Positions 9,088 through 18,438 of a stretch of 64,000 nt of DNA are shown piece by piece. The notes under the pieces were generated by a model. The model worked only from the letters and a program-made list of their open reading frames with translations. It was not told where the DNA came from and searched no databases. Made by a program: the position numbers and the translations under genes. How positions within the stretch are numbered: position 1 is the stretch's first letter; every line of letters starts with the position of its first letter. The stretch is from Desulfobacterales bacterium (GTDB taxonomy: Bacteria; Desulfobacterota; Desulfobacteria; Desulfobacterales; Desulfosalsimonadaceae), in the NCBI GenBank assembly GCA_034520365.1, contig JAXHNP010000003.1:124001-188000 (forward strand), given 5' to 3'.

Positions 9088-11157
9088 ATGGAATGGATAT
9101 TGAGTAATATTCCGCTAACTTGCACAATCGTCGGAGTTATTGGCATTCTTTATTCGCTGATTGTGGCGGGCGCGATCAAAGGCGCCCCCACCGGTGATGC
9201 CAAGATGGGCGAAATCGCCAGCGCCATTCAGGAAGGCTCGGTTGCCTACCTGAACCGGCAGCTCAAAAGCATGGCGATTGTTGGTATTGTTATTTTTATT
9301 GTTATTTTCTTCGGCCTGGGCGCCAAAACCGGTGTTGGTTTTTTGGTGGGCGCGGTGGCCTCATTTTTAGCCGGCTATATCGGCATGCGGGTATCGGTTC
9401 TGGCAAATGTCCGGGTGGCCGAGGCCTGCAAAACCGGACTGGCCGCAGGCCTCAGCCTGGCCTTCAAGGGCGGCTCTGTGACCGGCATGCTGGTGGCAGG
9501 CCTGGCGCTGACCTCGATTGCCGGTTTTTTCACCTATATGACCGCTGCCATGCCCCCTGACACAGCCCTGGTCGACCTGGTCGTACCCCTGGTTGCCCTG
9601 GGTTTCGGCGGCAGCCTGGTCTCCATCTTTGCCCGTCTCGGCGGCGGTATCTTCACCAAGGGTGCGGATGTTGGCGCTGATCTGGTGGGCAAGGTCGAAG
9701 CCGGCATTCCCGAAGACGACCCCCGGAACCCGGCCACCATCGCTGACAACGTGGGCGACAACGTGGGCGACTGCGCCGGTATGGCCGCAGACCTTTTTGA
9801 AACCTACGCGGTTACCGTTGTGGCCGCTATGCTGCTGGGTGCGCTGCTTTTCTCAGACAACGTCATGGCGGTTCATTTCCCGCTGGTCCTGGGCGCGGTC
9901 TCCATTATCGCCTCCATTATCGCCACCTTCTTTGTCCGCCTGGGCAAGAGCGAATACATCATGGGCGCGCTTTATAAGGGAATGTTCGGGGCCGCCATTC
10001 TGGCTGCCATCGCGTTCTACTTTGTCACCACCCGACTGTTGACTGACATGAACGGCATCCCGGCCATTAACCTGTACTATTCCGCGCTGGTCGGCCTGGC
10101 ACTGACCGTTATCATCGTTATTATCACCGAATACTATACGGGTACATACAAACCGGTTAAGGGCATTGCGGAAGCTTCAACCACCGGCCACGGCACCAAC
10201 ATCATTGCCGGCCTGGCGGTCAGCCTGCAGTCCACCGCAGCACCGGTTCTGACCATCTGCCTGGCTATCGGCATCTCCTATGGATTCGCCGGCCTATACG
10301 GCATCGCGATCGCCACCGTGGCCATGCTCTCCATGACCGGTATGGTTATCGCCATTGATGCCTATGGCCCGATCACGGATAACGCCGGCGGCATTGCCGA
10401 AATGGCCGGGCTCGATGACAGCGTGCGCGCGGTCACCGACCCCTTGGACGCGGTGGGCAACACCACCAAGGCCGTGACCAAAGGCTATGCTATCGGATCT
10501 GCCGGACTGGCGGCCCTGGTGCTGTTTGCCGCCTACACCCAGGAGTTTGTCCTGCGTGCCAAGCATGCGGCGGAAATCTCCGGTGAAGCGGTACAAAATA
10601 TCGCTTTTGATTTAAGCGATGTGAACGTGATCATCGGCCTGTTCATCGGCGGTCTGCTGCCGTTCCTGTTTGCCTCCATGGCCATGCAGGCGGTGGGACG
10701 CGCCGGCAGCGCGGTGGTTGACGAAGTTCGCCGCCAGTTCCGGGAAATCCCGGGCATTATGGAAGGCACTTCCAAACCGGATTATAGCAACTGCGTGGAC
10801 ATTGTGACCAAGCACGCATTGAAGGAAATGATGATTCCCGCGCTGCTGCCGGTTGTGGCCCCGCTCCTGGTCGGCTTCCTGCTGGGCAAAGTGGCGCTGG
10901 GCGGTCTTCTGATCGGCTCCATCGTCACCGGGATCTTTGTGGCTATCTCCATGACTACCGGTGGTGCGGCATGGGACAATGCCAAGAAATACATCGAAGA
11001 TGGCTTCTTCGGCGGCAAGGGCAGTGATGCCCATAAGGCCGCGGTCACCGGTGACACCGTCGGCGACCCGTACAAAGATACCGCCGGTCCGGCCATTAAC
11101 CCGATGATCAAGATCCTGAATGTTGTGGCCCTGCTGATGGTGCCCTTCCTTCTGTAA
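9088..11157 (+). CDS. hppA: membrane-bound H+-translocating pyrophosphatase, K+-independent type
   Basis: Hydrolyses pyrophosphate and pumps protons across the cytoplasmic membrane. 689 aa with many membrane segments, the usual size. The pyrophosphate/Mg site appears as [45 protein letters not shown] split by short gaps in family alignments; only its core [19 protein letters not shown] is needed for recognition. [10 protein letters not shown] has Lys461, whereas K+-dependent enzymes have Ala at this position. This predicts a K+-independent proton pump. A strong GGGAGGG ribosome site precedes the ATG. Pyrophosphate from sulfate activation or biosynthesis would be its fuel. Confidence 0.95.
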   Translation: MEWILSNIPLTCTIVGVIGILYSLIVAGAIKGAPTGDAKMGEIASAIQEGSVAYLNRQLKSMAIVGIVIFIVIFFGLGAKTGVGFLVGAVASFLAGYIGMRVSVLANVRVAEACKTGLAAGLSLAFKGGSVTGMLVAGLALTSIAGFFTYMTAAMPPDTALVDLVVPLVALGFGGSLVSIFARLGGGIFTKGADVGADLVGKVEAGIPEDDPRNPATIADNVGDNVGDCAGMAADLFETYAVTVVAAMLLGALLFSDNVMAVHFPLVLGAVSIIASIIATFFVRLGKSEYIMGALYKGMFGAAILAAIAFYFVTTRLLTDMNGIPAINLYYSALVGLALTVIIVIITEYYTGTYKPVKGIAEASTTGHGTNIIAGLAVSLQSTAAPVLTICLAIGISYGFAGLYGIAIATVAMLSMTGMVIAIDAYGPITDNAGGIAEMAGLDDSVRAVTDPLDAVGNTTKAVTKGYAIGSAGLAALVLFAAYTQEFVLRAKHAAEISGEAVQNIAFDLSDVNVIIGLFIGGLLPFLFASMAMQAVGRAGSAVVDEVRRQFREIPGIMEGTSKPDYSNCVDIVTKHALKEMMIPALLPVVAPLLVGFLLGKVALGGLLIGSIVTGIFVAISMTTGGAAWDNAKKYIEDGFFGGKGSDAHKAAVTGDTVGDPYKDTAGPAINPMIKILNVVALLMVPFLL

Positions 11158-11194
11158 TTGATTCTTCGGGTCCCTGGACCCTGTATAAATGCTG

Positions 11195-11236
11195 AAAAAG
11201 GGATTGGCGAAGGTTTTTCGTCAATCCCTTTTTTTG
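11195..11236 (+). terminator. rho-independent terminator after hppA
   Basis: AAAAAGGGATTG (11195-11206) pairs with CAATCCCTTTTT (from 11222) over a GC-containing loop and is followed by a T tract. This is a clear intrinsic terminator separating hppA from carD. Confidence 0.8.
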
Positions 11237-11265
11237 TTGAATGCCTGCCTGAAAAATGGTATATA
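11237..11265 (+). promoter_or_regulatory. sigma-70-type promoter of carD
   Basis: TTGAAT (11237-11242), a 17-bp spacer and TATATA (11260-11265) lie directly after the hppA terminator and about 50 bp upstream of the carD ATG, in AT-rich DNA. Confidence 0.5.
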
Positions 11266-11316
11266 TATTTTTTATGTTCCAGAATGATAAAATATTAAAT
11301 ATATATTGGTGATATT

Positions 11317-11853
11317 ATGGCGAAAAAAGCGGAAGTACAAAAAGAAACGTTTAAATCAAAATCTTTTCAAGTGGGGGATCTGGCGGTATATCCGGCCCAT
11401 GGCGTCGGCCGGATCGAATCCATCGAGAGCCGAACCATCAACGGGGCCAAACATGATTTCTACATCATGAAGATCCTGGATAATGGCATGGTGATCATGA
11501 TCCCGACCATGAATGTCGATTCCGTCGGACTCCGGGAAGTCATTCCGGAAGACAAAATCCATGAAATCTATTCGATTCTGCAGCAGAAAAAGGATGACAT
11601 CTTTGACAACCAGACATGGAACCGTCGCTACAAAGAGTACATGGACAAAATCAAGACCGGTTCGCTCTATGACGTGGCCGAAGTCTTCAGGGACTTGTTT
11701 TTGTTAAAATTGATCAAGGACCTCTCGTTTGGGGAGCGCAAACTGCTGGATACGGCCAAGGGCCTGCTTTTGCGGGAACTCTGCACAGCCAAAAACAGCG
11801 ATGAAAATATTGTTTGGGATGAAATCGAGTCTTTGTTTAAAGCAGTGCACTAA
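11317..11853 (+). CDS. CarD family transcription regulator
   Basis: RNA-polymerase-binding protein of 178 aa that stabilises open promoter complexes in characterised homologues. The N-terminal RNAP-interacting domain reads VGDLAVYPAHGVGRIESIESRTING, and PTMNVDSVGLREVI follows. The C-terminal helical half (NRRYKEYMDKIKTGSLYDVAEVFRDLF) is the DNA-contacting domain. It has its own promoter and a preceding terminator, so it is likely expressed independently of hppA. The ribosome site is weak (GGTGAT). Confidence 0.9.
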   Translation: MAKKAEVQKETFKSKSFQVGDLAVYPAHGVGRIESIESRTINGAKHDFYIMKILDNGMVIMIPTMNVDSVGLREVIPEDKIHEIYSILQQKKDDIFDNQTWNRRYKEYMDKIKTGSLYDVAEVFRDLFLLKLIKDLSFGERKLLDTAKGLLLRELCTAKNSDENIVWDEIESLFKAVH

Positions 11854-11871
11854 CTTTCTTTGACCCCTTTT

Positions 11872-12855
11872 ATGGCCAAGTCATGGTCAATTGATTTTAC
11901 CATCACCTTATCGGAAGTCGGCATTCGCCTGGATACGCTTATTTCCGACAGACACCCTGAACTTTCCCGAAATGCCGTCAGCCGGCTGATCCGGGAAGGC
12001 GCCATCCAGGTCAATAACCAGCCGCGCAAACCGGCTTTTAAACCGGCTTCAGGCGATCATGTGACCGGAATGATCCCGGTAGTCCCTGACCCAGCCGCCG
12101 AAATCCTGCTGCCGGAAGCCATTTCCTTAGATATTCTTTTTGAAGATGCCGCCTGCCTCGCCCTTAATAAGCCCCCGGGCGTAGTCGTCCATCCGGCTCC
12201 CGGCCATTACCGGCAGACACTTGCCAATGCGCTCATCCACTATCGGCCGGAACTTGCCGGCATCGGGGACACTCCCGGCCGGCCGGGCATTGTGCACAGG
12301 CTGGATAAAGACACCTCCGGCATCCTCATTGTCGCCAAAACAAAGAGCGCATTTCGCCACCTCGCCGCCCAGTTTAAGGCGCGCAGCATTGAAAAAAAAT
12401 ATCTCGGTTTGGTCTACGGGCAACCGGAAACCGAGGCCGGGCGCATTGATCTGCCCATCGGGCGGCACACAGTAAACCGGAAAAAGATGTCTGCTACCCG
12501 ATACAGCCGGGCCCGATCCGCGGAAACCAGCTGGCGGGTCAAAACCCGCTTTGAACGGACAGCGCTTATGGAATACGTCATAAAGACCGGGCGAACCCAT
12601 CAGATCCGGGTTCATAGCGCGGCGATCAAATGCCCGATCATCGGGGATGCGGTTTACGGAATAAAACGGCCGCATAAATTTCTGCAGGGAGATCCAATGC
12701 TAAGACAGGTAATCGCCGGGGTTCACCGCCAGATGCTCCATGCATGGCAGATGACGTTTGCGCATCCGGATACCGGCGCGCCGGTTTTTATCGAGGCGCC
12801 TCTGGCACCGGACATGGCCTGGGCGATTCGGCAGCTGCACGCTATTGCCATTTAG
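11872..12855 (+). CDS. RluD-type 23S rRNA/tRNA pseudouridine synthase
   Basis: RluA-family pseudouridine synthase with an N-terminal S4 RNA-binding domain (RLDTLISDRHPELSRNAVSRLIREG) and the catalytic motif GIVHRLDKDTSG, whose Asp attacks the uridine. TGRTHQIRVH is the conserved third motif. The length of 327 aa fits RluD. I prefer the ATG at 11872 over a TTG at 11860; neither has a good ribosome site. It follows carD by 18 bp. The exact target uridines cannot be read from sequence. Confidence 0.88.
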   Translation: MAKSWSIDFTITLSEVGIRLDTLISDRHPELSRNAVSRLIREGAIQVNNQPRKPAFKPASGDHVTGMIPVVPDPAAEILLPEAISLDILFEDAACLALNKPPGVVVHPAPGHYRQTLANALIHYRPELAGIGDTPGRPGIVHRLDKDTSGILIVAKTKSAFRHLAAQFKARSIEKKYLGLVYGQPETEAGRIDLPIGRHTVNRKKMSATRYSRARSAETSWRVKTRFERTALMEYVIKTGRTHQIRVHSAAIKCPIIGDAVYGIKRPHKFLQGDPMLRQVIAGVHRQMLHAWQMTFAHPDTGAPVFIEAPLAPDMAWAIRQLHAIAI

Positions 12856-12912
12856 GTCCGGGTGACAGCCAATTCAATGATCTACCCTGATACAGAGGCG
12901 ATGTCACTTACT

Positions 12913-13479
12913 TTAACCCTTCCGCTTGAGTTCAAGGGTACATTTCTTCTTGTTTTTATCAAAGGTCAGGACGATATCCTGGTCATCGCCCTTGCTTCGC
13001 GATAGTTCCTGGTAGCGGTTTTTAATCCGTTTTTCAAATTCCGCTTCAGACTCCTGGATGCCGGCGCCCAGTTCATTTAGCTTCTGCTGCTGAAGTTCAT
13101 AGTAGGAATGCAGGGAAGATCGGGATGATTTGCCGGATTCAGCCGCATGGGCCGGCTCCCCGGGTGTGGTGCTGCCAAATGCCCGGCCCTGACGATAGGC
13201 GGCCTCCGCGTTTTCCCACAGCTGCTGCCAGGCCTTTCTATGATAAAAGACCTTCCACTGCAGATTATCCAGCAGGGTTTCCAGGTGCTTGGTTGAAATC
13301 GCCGGCGGAATCCGGTAGAGCTGAATTTTCTCGACCAAATCATGATGGCGCGGATGGGGCTTGTTCTGACGATCCGCCAGATAGGCCCGAAGTTTCGCGT
13401 CCATGGCATGCACCTCGCGGTCCAGTCGACTGAGCTCATTTTCCACTTTTTTCCGCTCTTGTTCGGTTGATTCGGCCAT
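12913..13479 (-). CDS. coiled-coil protein of unknown function, last gene of rnf operon
   Basis: 188-aa soluble, highly charged protein that I do not recognise. Two helical, coiled-coil-like stretches (about 1-40 and 125-160) flank a middle part rich in aromatic residues (YRIPPAISTKHLETLLDNL, WKVFYHRKAWQQLW). No signal peptide, cysteines or membrane segment suggest a redox role. It starts 11 bp after the rnfB stop with an AGAGGT ribosome site, so it is likely co-transcribed with rnf. It converges on rluD. Confidence 0.7.
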   Translation of the reverse strand: MAESTEQERKKVENELSRLDREVHAMDAKLRAYLADRQNKPHPRHHDLVEKIQLYRIPPAISTKHLETLLDNLQWKVFYHRKAWQQLWENAEAAYRQGRAFGSTTPGEPAHAAESGKSSRSSLHSYYELQQQKLNELGAGIQESEAEFEKRIKNRYQELSRSKGDDQDIVLTFDKNKKKCTLELKRKG

Positions 13480-13490
13480 AGATCATACCT

Positions 13491-15566
13491 CTAGGCGGCC
13501 TGATGATCCGGATTATAGCAGAGACGGCAGCAGTTCAAACACCGGCCGGCTTCGGACAGCGCATTCGCCTCGCTGATGACCAGATCCACTTCTTCAAAAG
13601 TTTTAATCCGCTCAGCCACCGGCAGTTCCTGCATTTCCACCCGCTTTGACTTTTCCACCCCGGGAACCGAATCAAAAAGCGTCTCTTGGATATGCTTATT
13701 CAAAATCGCCTTAGGCTGAGGCGCCACCGGCTTGCCCCTTAGAAACAGGTCGATGGAGCGGGCGGCTTTCCGGCCGCCGCCGATGGCATCCACCACCAGC
13801 GCCGGCCCGGTGGCGGCATCGCCGGCAGCGAAAATATACGGGACATTGGTCTGATGGGTGGCCGGATCCACCTCAAAGGTATTCCACCGGGTCCAGGAAA
13901 TATCATCCAGCCGGTCCCCTTTCCCCCGGAATTCGGCTGAGGGGGACTGCCCAATGGCGGTAATGATCATATCCACATCCAAAACCGTCTCTGAGCCTTC
14001 AATGGCGACCGGCCGGCGCCGGCCGCTGGCATCCGGCTCTCCCAGCTCCATTTTCAAATATTCAAGGCCGGTTACCCGTTCTTCATCATCATCACCCACC
14101 ACCCGGTTGGGCGAGGCCAGAAAGACAAACTCGATCCCCTCTTCTTCCGCTGCGACAATCTCAACCTCATTGGCCGGCATTTCATTTCTTGTCCGCCGGT
14201 ACACCAGGTAAACCTTTTCACATCCCGCGCGCACAAGGGTGCGCACACAATCGATGGCGGTATTGCCCCCGCCGATGACTGCGGCCCGCTTACCAATCGG
14301 AACCGGCTCATCGTTTCCGATACGGGCAAGAAAATCAATGCCGGTATAACAGCCGGCCAAATTCTCGCCGGGGATATTCAGCTGATAATCGTTCCAAGCG
14401 CCGATGCTGAAGAATACGGCGTCAAACCCGGCCGCAATCAGGGCGCCGAATTCAAAATCCCGCCCCAGGCGGACATTGGTATGGTATTCCACGCCCAGAT
14501 TCAGGATGCCGTCAATCTCCCAATCAAGCACTTTTTTGGGCAGCCGGTACTCCGGGATGCCGTATCGCAGCATACCGCCCATCTTGGGCATGGCCTCAAA
14601 AATGCTGGCGTAATGGCCGGCCCTGCGCAGGAAGTAGGCGCAGCTCAACCCGGCCGGCCCGCCGCCGATAACCGCCACCCGTTTTCCGGTATCCGGGGCC
14701 TTATCAATGGGAATCCGCTTGCCGGAGTTCATTTCATAATCGGCGGCAAACCGCTTCAAATGGTTAATGGCCACCGGATTGTCTTCAATCCCGCGGCGGC
14801 ACCAGGATTCACAGGGATGCGGACATACCCGGCCGCAGGCCAAAAGCAGGGGGTTTCGCTCACGGATGGTATTGACCGCCGCTTCATATTCGCCGTTTTT
14901 AATATGCTGAATGTATAGGGGAATATCGATTTCAGCAGGGCAGGTCTGGGTGCAGGGGGCAAGCGCATCATCTGCGGCATTTAAATGCAGCAGCCGCTGG
15001 CTCATGGTGCGCACTTCCAGAATCGGCTTCGGGCAGACCCTCTCACAGGCGCCGCAGCCCACGCATTTTTCCTTGTCCACGACCGGATAGCCGTTTTTTT
15101 CGCCCATATGAATCGCATCAAATTTGCAGGCCCGAATGCAGTCGCCAAACCCGAGGCACCCTATGCTGCAGTCCCGTTTGCCCCCATACATGGCTGCCAC
15201 GGCCCTGCAGCGGTTTAGGCCGTCATAATAGAACCGGTCGGTGGCCCGAGCTCCGCCGTCACAATCATTAAAGGATTTCAAGGGTTCGGCGGACCCGGCC
15301 TCAAGGCCCATAGTTGATGCAATTTCGTAAATATTTTCCGAGCTCGTCAGCATACATACCGTAGGCGGGGCTTCGCCGTTGACAATCGCCTCTGCCGCCG
15401 CGGAGCATCCGGTATACCCGCACCCCCCGCAGTTAGCCCCGGCCAAAAGATTCTCGACCTTGGCAATTCGGGGGTCTTCATAGACATAAAAAATACGGGA
15501 AGCAAAGCTTAATGCCAGCCCGATGATTAAACCGAGTCCCAGGGTAAAAAGAACGGATTCAAGCAC
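13491..15566 (-). CDS. rnfB: RnfB fused to a GltD-like NADPH oxidoreductase
   Basis: 691-aa fusion. Residues 1-80 are typical RnfB: one membrane anchor (VLFTLGLGLIIGLALSFASRI) and the CGGCGYTGC cluster domain. Two [4Fe-4S] ferredoxin motifs follow (about 133-180; CVGCGACERVCP). From about residue 200 the protein resembles the glutamate synthase small subunit/NfnB: CTQTCPAEIDIPLYI and CGRVCPHPCESWC for Fe-S clusters, GGGPAGLSCAYFLRRAGH for FAD, GGGNTAIDCVRTLVRAG with VYRRTR for NADPH, and AAGDAATGPALVVDAI for FAD. A further Cys cluster ends it (CLNCCRLC). GTG start with GAGGTAA upstream. Standard RnfB has about 190-300 aa. The fusion suggests pyridine nucleotide entry directly at RnfB; this is inference. 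Confidence 0.9.
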   Translation of the reverse strand: MLESVLFTLGLGLIIGLALSFASRIFYVYEDPRIAKVENLLAGANCGGCGYTGCSAAAEAIVNGEAPPTVCMLTSSENIYEIASTMGLEAGSAEPLKSFNDCDGGARATDRFYYDGLNRCRAVAAMYGGKRDCSIGCLGFGDCIRACKFDAIHMGEKNGYPVVDKEKCVGCGACERVCPKPILEVRTMSQRLLHLNAADDALAPCTQTCPAEIDIPLYIQHIKNGEYEAAVNTIRERNPLLLACGRVCPHPCESWCRRGIEDNPVAINHLKRFAADYEMNSGKRIPIDKAPDTGKRVAVIGGGPAGLSCAYFLRRAGHYASIFEAMPKMGGMLRYGIPEYRLPKKVLDWEIDGILNLGVEYHTNVRLGRDFEFGALIAAGFDAVFFSIGAWNDYQLNIPGENLAGCYTGIDFLARIGNDEPVPIGKRAAVIGGGNTAIDCVRTLVRAGCEKVYLVYRRTRNEMPANEVEIVAAEEEGIEFVFLASPNRVVGDDDEERVTGLEYLKMELGEPDASGRRRPVAIEGSETVLDVDMIITAIGQSPSAEFRGKGDRLDDISWTRWNTFEVDPATHQTNVPYIFAAGDAATGPALVVDAIGGGRKAARSIDLFLRGKPVAPQPKAILNKHIQETLFDSVPGVEKSKRVEMQELPVAERIKTFEEVDLVISEANALSEAGRCLNCCRLCYNPDHQAA

Positions 15567-15664
15567 AACTTACCTCTTTATATTTAGAAACATTGAAGTC
15601 TGATCTTAACAGAATCTTAATTAGTAATTATTCAAAATAACCCGGTCAGGATAGTAGCGGCCCG

Positions 15665-16240
15665 TTACACCATTCCCTTGAAGGCAAAAAAGGCCAGGGA
15701 AATGATACCCGCTGTCACCAATCCAATAGAGGTATCCTGCAAAGGTTTGGGCACCCTTCCCAGCATAACGCGCTCTCGCACGCCGGCAAACAGGATCAGC
15801 GCCAGCCCGAAGCCAATGGCATAGGCAATTGCGGAAATAAGGGCTTGTACAAATGTATTTTCCTCCTGAATATTGATGAGACAAACGCCCATAACCGAAC
15901 AATTGGTGGTGATCAATGGCAGAAATATGCCAAGGCCGGCATAAAGGGCGGGAATGCTTTTTTTGAGAAACATCTCCACAAACTGGACAAGTGAGGCAAT
16001 GACCAGAATAAATGCAATGGTGCGTAAAAATTCAATACCAAGGGTGACCAGAAAATAGGTGTTGATAATCCAGGTGATGACCGCTGCCAGCACCATTACA
16101 AATATCACCGCCATGGCCATGCCTGCCGCTGTCTCCATTTTTTTGGAGGTCCCCATAAAGGGGCAGACGCCCAGATACTGAGCCAGCAGGATGTTGTTGA
16201 TAAAGATACAACTGATAATCAGAACAAAAATATCGCCCAT
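15665..16240 (-). CDS. rnfA: Rnf complex membrane subunit RnfA
   Basis: 191-aa integral membrane subunit of the ion-translocating ferredoxin:NAD+ oxidoreductase, with about six membrane segments. NNILLAQYLGVCPFMGTSKK and LITTNCSVMGV contain the conserved cysteines that bind an intramembrane Fe-S cluster with RnfE in studied Rnf/Nqr complexes. Ribosome site AGGAG/GAGG. 34 bp after rnfE and 98 bp before rnfB. Confidence 0.95.
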   Translation of the reverse strand: MGDIFVLIISCIFINNILLAQYLGVCPFMGTSKKMETAAGMAMAVIFVMVLAAVITWIINTYFLVTLGIEFLRTIAFILVIASLVQFVEMFLKKSIPALYAGLGIFLPLITTNCSVMGVCLINIQEENTFVQALISAIAYAIGFGLALILFAGVRERVMLGRVPKPLQDTSIGLVTAGIISLAFFAFKGMV

Positions 16241-16274
16241 AACCTCGACTCCTGTTTGTACTTATGCAACCGGT

Positions 16275-16868
16275 TTATCGACTGCCGGCAAGATTCATCA
16301 AGCAGAGCAACAGGCCTAAGCAGACAAACGCCCCCGGCGCCTCGACCATAAAGGTAAAGGGTTCAAAGGACGATCCAAAAACCTGCATACCGTAAAAGGT
16401 TCCCTCGCCCAGGACTTCCCGGACCGCTCCCAGAACGCCCAGAGACAGGGTGAAGCCAACGCCGATGCCAAGGCCGTCTGCGATGGCGTACACCGGCTTA
16501 TTCTTTGAGGCAAATGCCTCGGACCGGCCGAGCACGATGCAGTTGACAACGATCAGGGGAATAAAGATTCCCAGCTGAAGATAGAGCGGATAGGCAAAGG
16601 CCTGCATCAAGAGTTCGACGACAGTTACAAAGGTCGCAATAATAATGATAAAACAGGCAATGCGTATCTTTGAGGGAATAACATCCCGCAGGAGTGAAAC
16701 CAGTAAATTAGAAAAAACCAGCACAAATGTGGTAGCTATTCCCATTCCTATGCCGTTTTGAACGGATTTGGTGACCGCCAGCGTCGGGCACAGCCCGAGC
16801 ACCAGTCGAAACGGCGGGATCTCTTCCCATAAGCCTTTGGTAAATTCCTGAGCCAGTGTTTTTGCCAT
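16275..16868 (-). CDS. rnfE: Rnf complex membrane subunit RnfE
   Basis: 197 aa, six predicted membrane segments, paralogous to RnfA in inverted topology. LVLGLCPTLAVTKSVQNGIGMG and IVVNCIVLGRSEAFASKN carry the paired cysteines. Normal length. In operon order between rnfG and rnfA; the short gaps support a single transcript. Confidence 0.95.
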   Translation of the reverse strand: MAKTLAQEFTKGLWEEIPPFRLVLGLCPTLAVTKSVQNGIGMGIATTFVLVFSNLLVSLLRDVIPSKIRIACFIIIIATFVTVVELLMQAFAYPLYLQLGIFIPLIVVNCIVLGRSEAFASKNKPVYAIADGLGIGVGFTLSLGVLGAVREVLGEGTFYGMQVFGSSFEPFTFMVEAPGAFVCLGLLLCLMNLAGSR

Positions 16869-16883
16869 AATTTTTGCTTTCCT

Positions 16884-17477
16884 TTATCCGGAAAAAGTTG
16901 ACAGCTTTTCTGAAATTTTCGGCTTCACCCTCTCAAAAAGCTCCCCCGCCCGGCTAACCGCCTTGCATACCGCACGGGAAGTAACGGTGGCGCCGGATAA
17001 GGCCGTGATATTGCCGCCGTCCGGTTTGACCTTGGGTTGAGACCCAATGGGCACGCCCTGGAACTGGCTTTTGAAATCCTCATCCGTTTCCACCCGAGCC
17101 CCGAGACCCGGCGTCTCATTATGCGTGGTGACGCTGACCCCGCGTATTTTTCCGGTTTCAACATTTACGGCCACCATAACACCCACATCGCCGCCATAAC
17201 CGCTGCCCTTGGTCTCAAACGCCACAACTTTGGGCTCGCCGTCAAATACCCCCACGAAAAAGTTTTTTTTCGTATCATCGATTTGGATCGCGAATCGATC
17301 CGCAATGGGGTTATTAGCGGCACCTTCCATTATTCTTTGAATGGCCGGGCCCTTTACAAACTTCAGCACCTGACTGTCGATCCGGTCCTGCGTATTATTG
17401 CGGATGGCCGCCAGCAGGCCGCCGGATAAACTGCTGAGCAACGTCAGCACGATGACCATTTTTACCATTTCACGCAT
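16884..17477 (-). CDS. rnfG: Rnf complex FMN-binding subunit RnfG
   Basis: 197-aa periplasmic subunit with one N-terminal membrane anchor (MVIVLTLLSSLSGGLLAAI) and an FMN-binding domain. The flavinylation motif SGAT is present at residues 161-164, followed by VTSRAV, so Thr164 is the expected covalent FMN site. GLGARVETDEDFKSQF is the other conserved block. Its start overlaps the rnfD end by 8 bp. ApbE, which attaches the flavin, is not encoded in this window. Confidence 0.94.
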   Translation of the reverse strand: MREMVKMVIVLTLLSSLSGGLLAAIRNNTQDRIDSQVLKFVKGPAIQRIMEGAANNPIADRFAIQIDDTKKNFFVGVFDGEPKVVAFETKGSGYGGDVGVMVAVNVETGKIRGVSVTTHNETPGLGARVETDEDFKSQFQGVPIGSQPKVKPDGGNITALSGATVTSRAVCKAVSRAGELFERVKPKISEKLSTFSG

Positions 17478-18438
17478 AATTGATCACCTTTCGGGAGGTC
17501 TTGGGTCTGATTTTATCGATTAATGGATTGGCCAGGTTGATGACCAGGATGGCAAAAATTACCCCGTCAACATGGGTACCGATATTGCGGATCAGCACCG
17601 TCAAAAACCCGCCAAGCGCTCCATAAATCAACATGGGAATAAAATTGACCGGTGAGGAGGAATCCTCGGTGGCCAGGAAAAAAGCCCCGAACAGGGAATA
17701 GCCCGTCAGCAGATGAAAGCTGCCGCTGGCATAGACATCCGGATTGGCCTGATGGAAGCAAAAAGCGGTGACAAACATCCCGGCAATAAATGAAATGGCA
17801 ATTTCCCAGCGGATATAGCCCCGCAGCATCAGATAGATGCCGGCGATAACAAGGCCCAGCCCAAAGGAGGTGCCGATGCCGCCGACCTGGCGGCCGAGCA
17901 GCAGATCAGCGTTACTGAATCCGTCCACAGCCCCGGCGCCAAAAGATTTAACCAGAACCAGCGGATAGATTGGGTTGAAGTCAAACTGATAATTGACCAG
18001 CGCCTCGTTAAAATCAAAATAGCCGCCCCAGGACAGCATCAGCACGGCCGCGGCCAGCACAGCGGGATGAAAGGGGTTGCCGCCAAGGCCGCCGTATATC
18101 TGCTTGCCGATGACAATGGTAAAAAAGGTCCCCACAATTACAACCCACCAGGGGGTGGTGGCCGGCAGCATCATGGCAAACAGCATCCCCAAAAGCGCGG
18201 CGTTTCCATCACCGATTGAAACGGGCCGGCGGGTCAAATAGTTCATGGCCAGCTCCCATAACATGGCCGAGGAAATCGATAAGGCCACCACGGACAAGGC
18301 AGGGAGGCCGTATTGCAAGAGGCCGGGAATCACTGCCAGGAGGGTGACTGCCAGAATATTATAATTCTTAACGGAAATCTGACTGCCATTATGCCAGAAC
18401 GGGGCATGGGAAACGGTCAGTTTGATGGACTCAGCCAT
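17470..18438 (-). CDS. rnfD: Rnf complex membrane subunit RnfD, lacking the usual flavinylation Thr
   Basis: 322-aa membrane subunit related to NqrB. GGLGGNPFHPA and the C-terminal LFGAFFLATEDSSSPV are typical family blocks. In studied RnfD/NqrB, FMN is bound to Thr in the pattern Dxx(S/T)GAT. Here the aligned segment is DGFSNAD (172-178), with Asp178 in place of Thr and Asn for Gly. No other GAT motif exists in the protein. The start has GGAGG 6 bp upstream and overlaps rnfC by 8 bp. Confidence 0.92.
   Translation of the reverse strand: MAESIKLTVSHAPFWHNGSQISVKNYNILAVTLLAVIPGLLQYGLPALSVVALSISSAMLWELAMNYLTRRPVSIGDGNAALLGMLFAMMLPATTPWWVVIVGTFFTIVIGKQIYGGLGGNPFHPAVLAAAVLMLSWGGYFDFNEALVNYQFDFNPIYPLVLVKSFGAGAVDGFSNADLLLGRQVGGIGTSFGLGLVIAGIYLMLRGYIRWEIAISFIAGMFVTAFCFHQANPDVYASGSFHLLTGYSLFGAFFLATEDSSSPVNFIPMLIYGALGGFLTVLIRNIGTHVDGVIFAILVINLANPLIDKIRPKTSRKVINYA

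Noticed and set aside
13491-15566. RnfB-GltD fusion as an assembly or frameshift artefact
   Set aside because: The 691-codon frame is continuous with no stop and the linker follows the second ferredoxin motif smoothly; resequencing would still be the final test.
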